NCBI GenBank assembly: GCA_934729465.1
Contig: CAKVEP010000003.1
Location: 1-64,000 of the forward strand
Source: an uncultured Eubacteriales bacterium
GTDB lineage: Bacteria; Bacillota; Clostridia; Oscillospirales; Acutalibacteraceae
Length of the DNA stretch: 64,000 nucleotides
Direction: 5' to 3'
The first letter of the stretch is position 1; the number at the start of each line of letters is the position of its first letter. Under the pieces are notes generated by a model, which saw only the letters and a list, made by a program, of their open reading frames with translations, was not told the DNA's origin and ran no database searches. Positions 60,818 through 64,000 of the stretch are shown in pieces. The position numbers and the translations under genes were made by a program.

Positions 60818-61723
60818 ATGTCCCAAATATTATTTAAGGATAATAAACCAACTGAAGCAGAAAGAAATAAAATTATAGATAATTTAATTAGTGAATACCC
60901 TTTTTTAAAGCATAAAATTATAGGCGAAAGTCACTGTAAAAGAAATATTGATTGCTTGATTTTGGGTAATAATGATAATAATGTCTTGATAACTGCTGGT
61001 TATCACGGAATGGAATGGCTTACAACATTGTTGATTTTTAATTTTATTGAAAAAATTTCAAAATGCATAAAAACCGGACAACCTATTGCTGGTATAAATA
61101 TTGCTGAATATTTAGAGTTAAGAGGAATAACTTTTGTTCCATGTGTTAATCCTGATGGGATAGAAATTTCGATAAATGGATATGAAAGTGCTAGAGAATA
61201 TTCTAAAATTGTAAAAAATATATCAAAAAATAATACAAAATTATGGCAATCCAATGCAAGAGGGGTGGATATAAACCATAATTTTGATGCAGATTGGGAT
61301 AAATTACATAATTTAGAAATTAAGTCAAATATAACTGGTCCTTCTTCTACGAGATATGGCGGTGAATATGCAGAAAGTGAGTTGGAAACACAGGCAATTA
61401 CTAGCCTTTGCAGGAAAAATTATTTTAGACAAGCTTTTGCCTTTCACAGTCAAGGCGAAGAAATATACTGGCAATATGGTGACGATTTAACTGAAAAATC
61501 CGAGTTAATAGCTAGAGTTTTGTCTATGATTAGTGGATATAAAATGTCTGAGCCGGAAGGATTAGCCGTCGGTGGAGGATTTAAAGATTGGTTTATTAAA
61601 GAATTCAAGCGACCTGCTTTTACCATAGAAATAGGGAAGGGGAAAAATCCCCTTCCGCTAGAAGATATTGTTCCTATATATAATAAATTAGAAAATATGC
61701 TAGTATTAAGTTGCATAATATAA
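60818..61723 (+). CDS. M14-family zinc carboxypeptidase
   Basis: 301 residues, ATG after GAGGAGG. Zinc ligands are HGME (H63, E66) and the histidine of AFHSQGE (H210); the catalytic glutamate lies in FTIEIGKG (E271). Substrate-contact NPDGIE and the RGVDINHNFDADW segment resemble gamma-D-glutamyl-meso-diaminopimelate peptidase I. No signal peptide is present, so it should act in the cytoplasm, probably on recycled cell-wall peptides. Convergent with rpe. Confidence 0.9.
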   Translation: MSQILFKDNKPTEAERNKIIDNLISEYPFLKHKIIGESHCKRNIDCLILGNNDNNVLITAGYHGMEWLTTLLIFNFIEKISKCIKTGQPIAGINIAEYLELRGITFVPCVNPDGIEISINGYESAREYSKIVKNISKNNTKLWQSNARGVDINHNFDADWDKLHNLEIKSNITGPSSTRYGGEYAESELETQAITSLCRKNYFRQAFAFHSQGEEIYWQYGDDLTEKSELIARVLSMISGYKMSEPEGLAVGGGFKDWFIKEFKRPAFTIEIGKGKNPLPLEDIVPIYNKLENMLVLSCII

Positions 61724-61725
61724 AT

Positions 61726-62367
61726 TTATTGTTCATGTTTTAATTTTTTTATACAAGCAGAAATATCATCTGAATTAAACACACTCGTTCCTGCAACACA
61801 GATATCAACACCAAATTCGTAAGCAAAATTAATAGTGTTAATGTTTACTCCGCCATCGATTTCAATTTCTACATCTAAGCTTTTTGATTTAATATTTTCC
61901 TTGAGCTTTTTCACTTTTTCCATCTGAGAATACATAAAAAGCTGTCCACCGAACCCTGGTTCTACAGTCATTATTAAGGCTAAATCGATTTTATTTATAT
62001 ATTTATAAATATTTTCTATTGGTGTTTTAGGCTTTATTGCTAAACCAACTTTTTTACCTAATGAATGAATTTTATCTATTGTTTTATTAACATCTGAATT
62101 GGATTCAATGTGAAATGTTATAATATCTGCTCCGCTTTCAACAAAATTTTCTATATATTTATAAGGCTCAGATATCATTAAATGTACATCAAATGGTAAA
62201 TTAGAATGTTTCCTAAGAGATTTAATTACATCAGGTCCAAATGATATATTTGGTACAAAATGTCCATCCATTACATCCATATGAACCATGTCGGCATTTT
62301 TTAATTTTTTAATTTCATTTTCCATGTTAGAAAAATCACAAGCTAACATGGACGGTGATATTTTCAT
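61726..62367 (-). CDS. rpe: Ribulose-phosphate 3-epimerase
   Basis: 213 residues. TIM-barrel enzyme of the pentose phosphate pathway. Metal and substrate residues lie in ISPSMLACDFSNMENEI, VHMDVMDGHFVPNISFGPDV, FDVHLMISEP, MTVEPGFGGQ and IEIDGGVN. ATG after AAAGAGGCGATTTT. It ends three bases from the converging peptidase gene. Confidence 0.97.
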   Translation of the reverse strand: MKISPSMLACDFSNMENEIKKLKNADMVHMDVMDGHFVPNISFGPDVIKSLRKHSNLPFDVHLMISEPYKYIENFVESGADIITFHIESNSDVNKTIDKIHSLGKKVGLAIKPKTPIENIYKYINKIDLALIMTVEPGFGGQLFMYSQMEKVKKLKENIKSKSLDVEIEIDGGVNINTINFAYEFGVDICVAGTSVFNSDDISACIKKLKHEQ

Positions 62368-62463
62368 AAAATCGCCTCTTTTATTTGAATAATTATGTTG
62401 TTAATTTTAGTGATTTTTATTTGTGTTTTCGAGATGTGGGTGTTACAGGGCAAAATTCATTTT

Positions 62464-63588
62464 TTATTTATAGCTTTGTGCGATATTTACACTTTGAATT
62501 AAACCTATTCCTATATATAAACATATAGTTGAAGAGCCTCCGGCACTAAAAAACGGCAATGTGACTCCCATCACAGGAAGCATGCTTAGGCACATTCCTA
62601 AATTGAAAATCATTTGCGATGCAATTAACCCGAAAAATCCAAAACACATAAAACATCCTAAATAATCCTTAGAGTTGCTGCCCAAATGAATTACTCTCCA
62701 AATTAGTGCAAATAGTAAAAAAATTATCATAAAACATCCCAAAAATCCTAATTCTTCACCTGCAACCGAAAAGATAAAGTCGCTCTCTTGGACTGGTACA
62801 ATTCCATTTGCAACTCTTGGTCCATTAAACAGTCCTTTTCCGGTTAGTCCACCTGAAGCGATTGATAATTTTCCTTGAATTTGTTGAAATCCCATATTTA
62901 AAGGGTCTGCCTCTGGATTGATTTGGTTAATTAGTCTTAATTTTTGATAGTCTGCCAGAACAAAATTCCATATAATCGGCAATGAAAATACGCACAAAAC
63001 AAAAGCTATAATGAAATATCTTAACTGTACTCCCGCAATGAAAGCCATACATATTGCCATACATAAAAAAATAATTGCTGCCCCGTCATCGCCTTGCATG
63101 TGGGTTAGTGCAACAGGGACAATCGCATGAAATATCAAAGCGACGATATCTTTAAATTTGAATTTTTCTCTTTGTTCTTTTATCATAGCTAAATGCTTTG
63201 AAAACGTTACCATAAATCCTATCTTCACCAATTCTGATGGTTGAAATGTTAGTCCGCCCGGAATTTTTATCCAAGCACGAGCATTCACCCCAGACGTACC
63301 TTCTACGGCTATACCAAAAAATATAGTGTAAACTATCAGCGCTACGCCCACTAAAGCAATCCATTTCCATTGATTAGCTATTTTACGATAATCTACAAAT
63401 TGTATGATAAACGCAATTACGTATCCCACTGATATTGCTATGAACTGAGTTGTAAAAAAATCAGTTCCGGTGTTCGACACGCTTTTCATTAACACTAAAC
63501 AATAAGCTGATATTGCGATAATTATAGCCCATAAAATTTTATCAGAACAGCCTATTTGCTTTACTGCGCTTTTAATTACGTTAGACAC
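62464..63588 (-). CDS. rodA: RodA-type peptidoglycan polymerase (SEDS)
   Basis: 374 residues with about ten membrane segments. The SEDS signatures RAWIKIPGGLTFQPSELVKI and the C-terminal VQESDFIFSVAGEELGFLGC, then LPVMGVTLPFFSAGGSST, are intact. The QPSE/ESDF pattern and length fit RodA (elongation) rather than FtsW. The start ATG follows AAAAAGGGGTGTTA. No penicillin-binding partner gene is adjacent. Confidence 0.93.
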   Translation of the reverse strand: MSNVIKSAVKQIGCSDKILWAIIIAISAYCLVLMKSVSNTGTDFFTTQFIAISVGYVIAFIIQFVDYRKIANQWKWIALVGVALIVYTIFFGIAVEGTSGVNARAWIKIPGGLTFQPSELVKIGFMVTFSKHLAMIKEQREKFKFKDIVALIFHAIVPVALTHMQGDDGAAIIFLCMAICMAFIAGVQLRYFIIAFVLCVFSLPIIWNFVLADYQKLRLINQINPEADPLNMGFQQIQGKLSIASGGLTGKGLFNGPRVANGIVPVQESDFIFSVAGEELGFLGCFMIIFLLFALIWRVIHLGSNSKDYLGCFMCFGFFGLIASQMIFNLGMCLSMLPVMGVTLPFFSAGGSSTICLYIGIGLIQSVNIAQSYK

Positions 63589-63642
63589 ATTAACACCCCT
63601 TTTTAATTTGTAAAATCATTATACTATAAAAAATAAAATTAT

Positions 63643-63672
63643 AAAATCCCCAATTTGAATTTTGGGGATTTT
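63643..63672. terminator. Terminator after nrdG
   Basis: AAAATCCCCAA / TTGGGGATTTT is a perfect 11-bp stem, seven bases beyond the nrdG stop on the minus strand. Confidence 0.88.
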
Positions 63673-63679
63673 AATTGTT

Positions 63680-64000
63680 TTATATTTCGCTTTTTTCTAC
63701 TACTAGTTTTTCAGTCAATGACCTTTTCAAATCAATTACTCTTTGATTTGAAGAGCCACGAAATCTCAACTCTAAACTACGTTTTTTTAAAATAAAAGGT
63801 CCGTCAATAAGAGTATCGCAGTTCATTAATAGTTCTTTCCAATGCGGCTTTTCATCTAATTTACTTAATATATATTCCATGGTGTACCCACTATACACCA
63901 ATATATCAAGTCCTAACGTTTTAATTTTTTCGGCTAACTTACTTAAATTTTCCGCTTGTTCCAGAGGTTCTCCTCCTGAAAAAGTAACTCCGGATATCAT
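63680..64000 (-). CDS. nrdG: Anaerobic ribonucleotide reductase activase, 5' end beyond window
   Basis: The last 106 residues are visible; the N-terminal CxxxCxxC cluster lies outside. VTFSGGEPLEQAENLSKLAE is the GGEP SAM-binding motif of radical SAM activases, and FRGSSNQRVIDLKRSL is the NrdG-type C-terminal signature. The enzyme generates the glycyl radical of class III ribonucleotide reductase, showing an anaerobic life. Confidence 0.93.
   Translation of the reverse strand: MISGVTFSGGEPLEQAENLSKLAEKIKTLGLDILVYSGYTMEYILSKLDEKPHWKELLMNCDTLIDGPFILKKRSLELRFRGSSNQRVIDLKRSLTEKLVVEKSEI

Overview
The window is AT-rich DNA from an anaerobic, low-GC Gram-positive bacterium, most likely a clostridium of the Oscillospiraceae/Ruminococcaceae kind. 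Supporting signs are strong AAGGAGG ribosome sites, spore-lineage genes (cwlD, a YlmC/YmxH-type PRC-barrel gene), the yfmF-yfmH-lgt cluster, a eukaryote-type isoleucyl-tRNA synthetase, an oxygen-sensitive nucleotide reductase activase (nrdG) and clostridial phage gene content. No species name can be read from the sequence.

Bases 1 to about 26200 are the minus-strand genes of a prophage. In transcription order (right to left) they are: a sigma-region-4-like protein, an SNF2 helicase, two proteins of unknown role, a family A DNA polymerase, a primase-helicase, a VRR-NUC nuclease, a DUF1492-like regulator, an HNH nuclease, a stray tail-domain protein, terminase small subunit, two DNA methyltransferases, an accessory block (DUF4314, amidoligase, gamma-glutamylcyclotransferase-like protein, zinc ribbon), terminase large subunit, antirepressor, portal, ClpP-like protease, HK97-type capsid, head-tail connectors, and a tail protein with 81-bp repeats cut by the window edge. 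Lysis genes and integrase are not in the window.

Bases 26200 to 31640 are an accessory segment. It holds a 46-residue exported cysteine-rich peptide, a predicted polytopic membrane protein ending in a Spo0A-like C-terminal domain, three XRE repressors with visible operators, a SLOG protein whose only well-placed start codon is ATA, a frameshifted small gene, and two orphan genes. It ends at the 3' end of ssrA (tmRNA), a classic integration site, so I infer that the element spans from left of the window to ssrA.

From 31648 onward the genes look chromosomal: ssrA and smpB (ribosome rescue), a P-type cation ATPase, a PRC-barrel protein, cwlD, radA, glyA, a lipoprotein, greA-lysS, an organophosphate/sugar-phosphate antiporter, yfmF-yfmH-lgt, ileS, galU, comEA-like, metK, pheS-pheT, a radical SAM protein, an M14 peptidase, rpe, rodA and partial nrdG. 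Set among them at 36.1-38.5 kb is a two-gene cassette under a strong promoter. Its genes share a nearly identical N-terminus, and the second carries a complete ubiquitin-specific-protease (C19) catalytic signature.

The most striking items are this bacterial deubiquitinase-like protein and its sister, the predicted membrane-tethered Spo0A-like factor beside a cysteine-rich exported peptide, non-standard start codons (ATT, ATA) at genes with excellent ribosome sites, and a PheT that lacks its usual tRNA-binding domain. The deubiquitinase and the sugar-phosphate antiporter together hint at life close to eukaryotic cells. That is inference.
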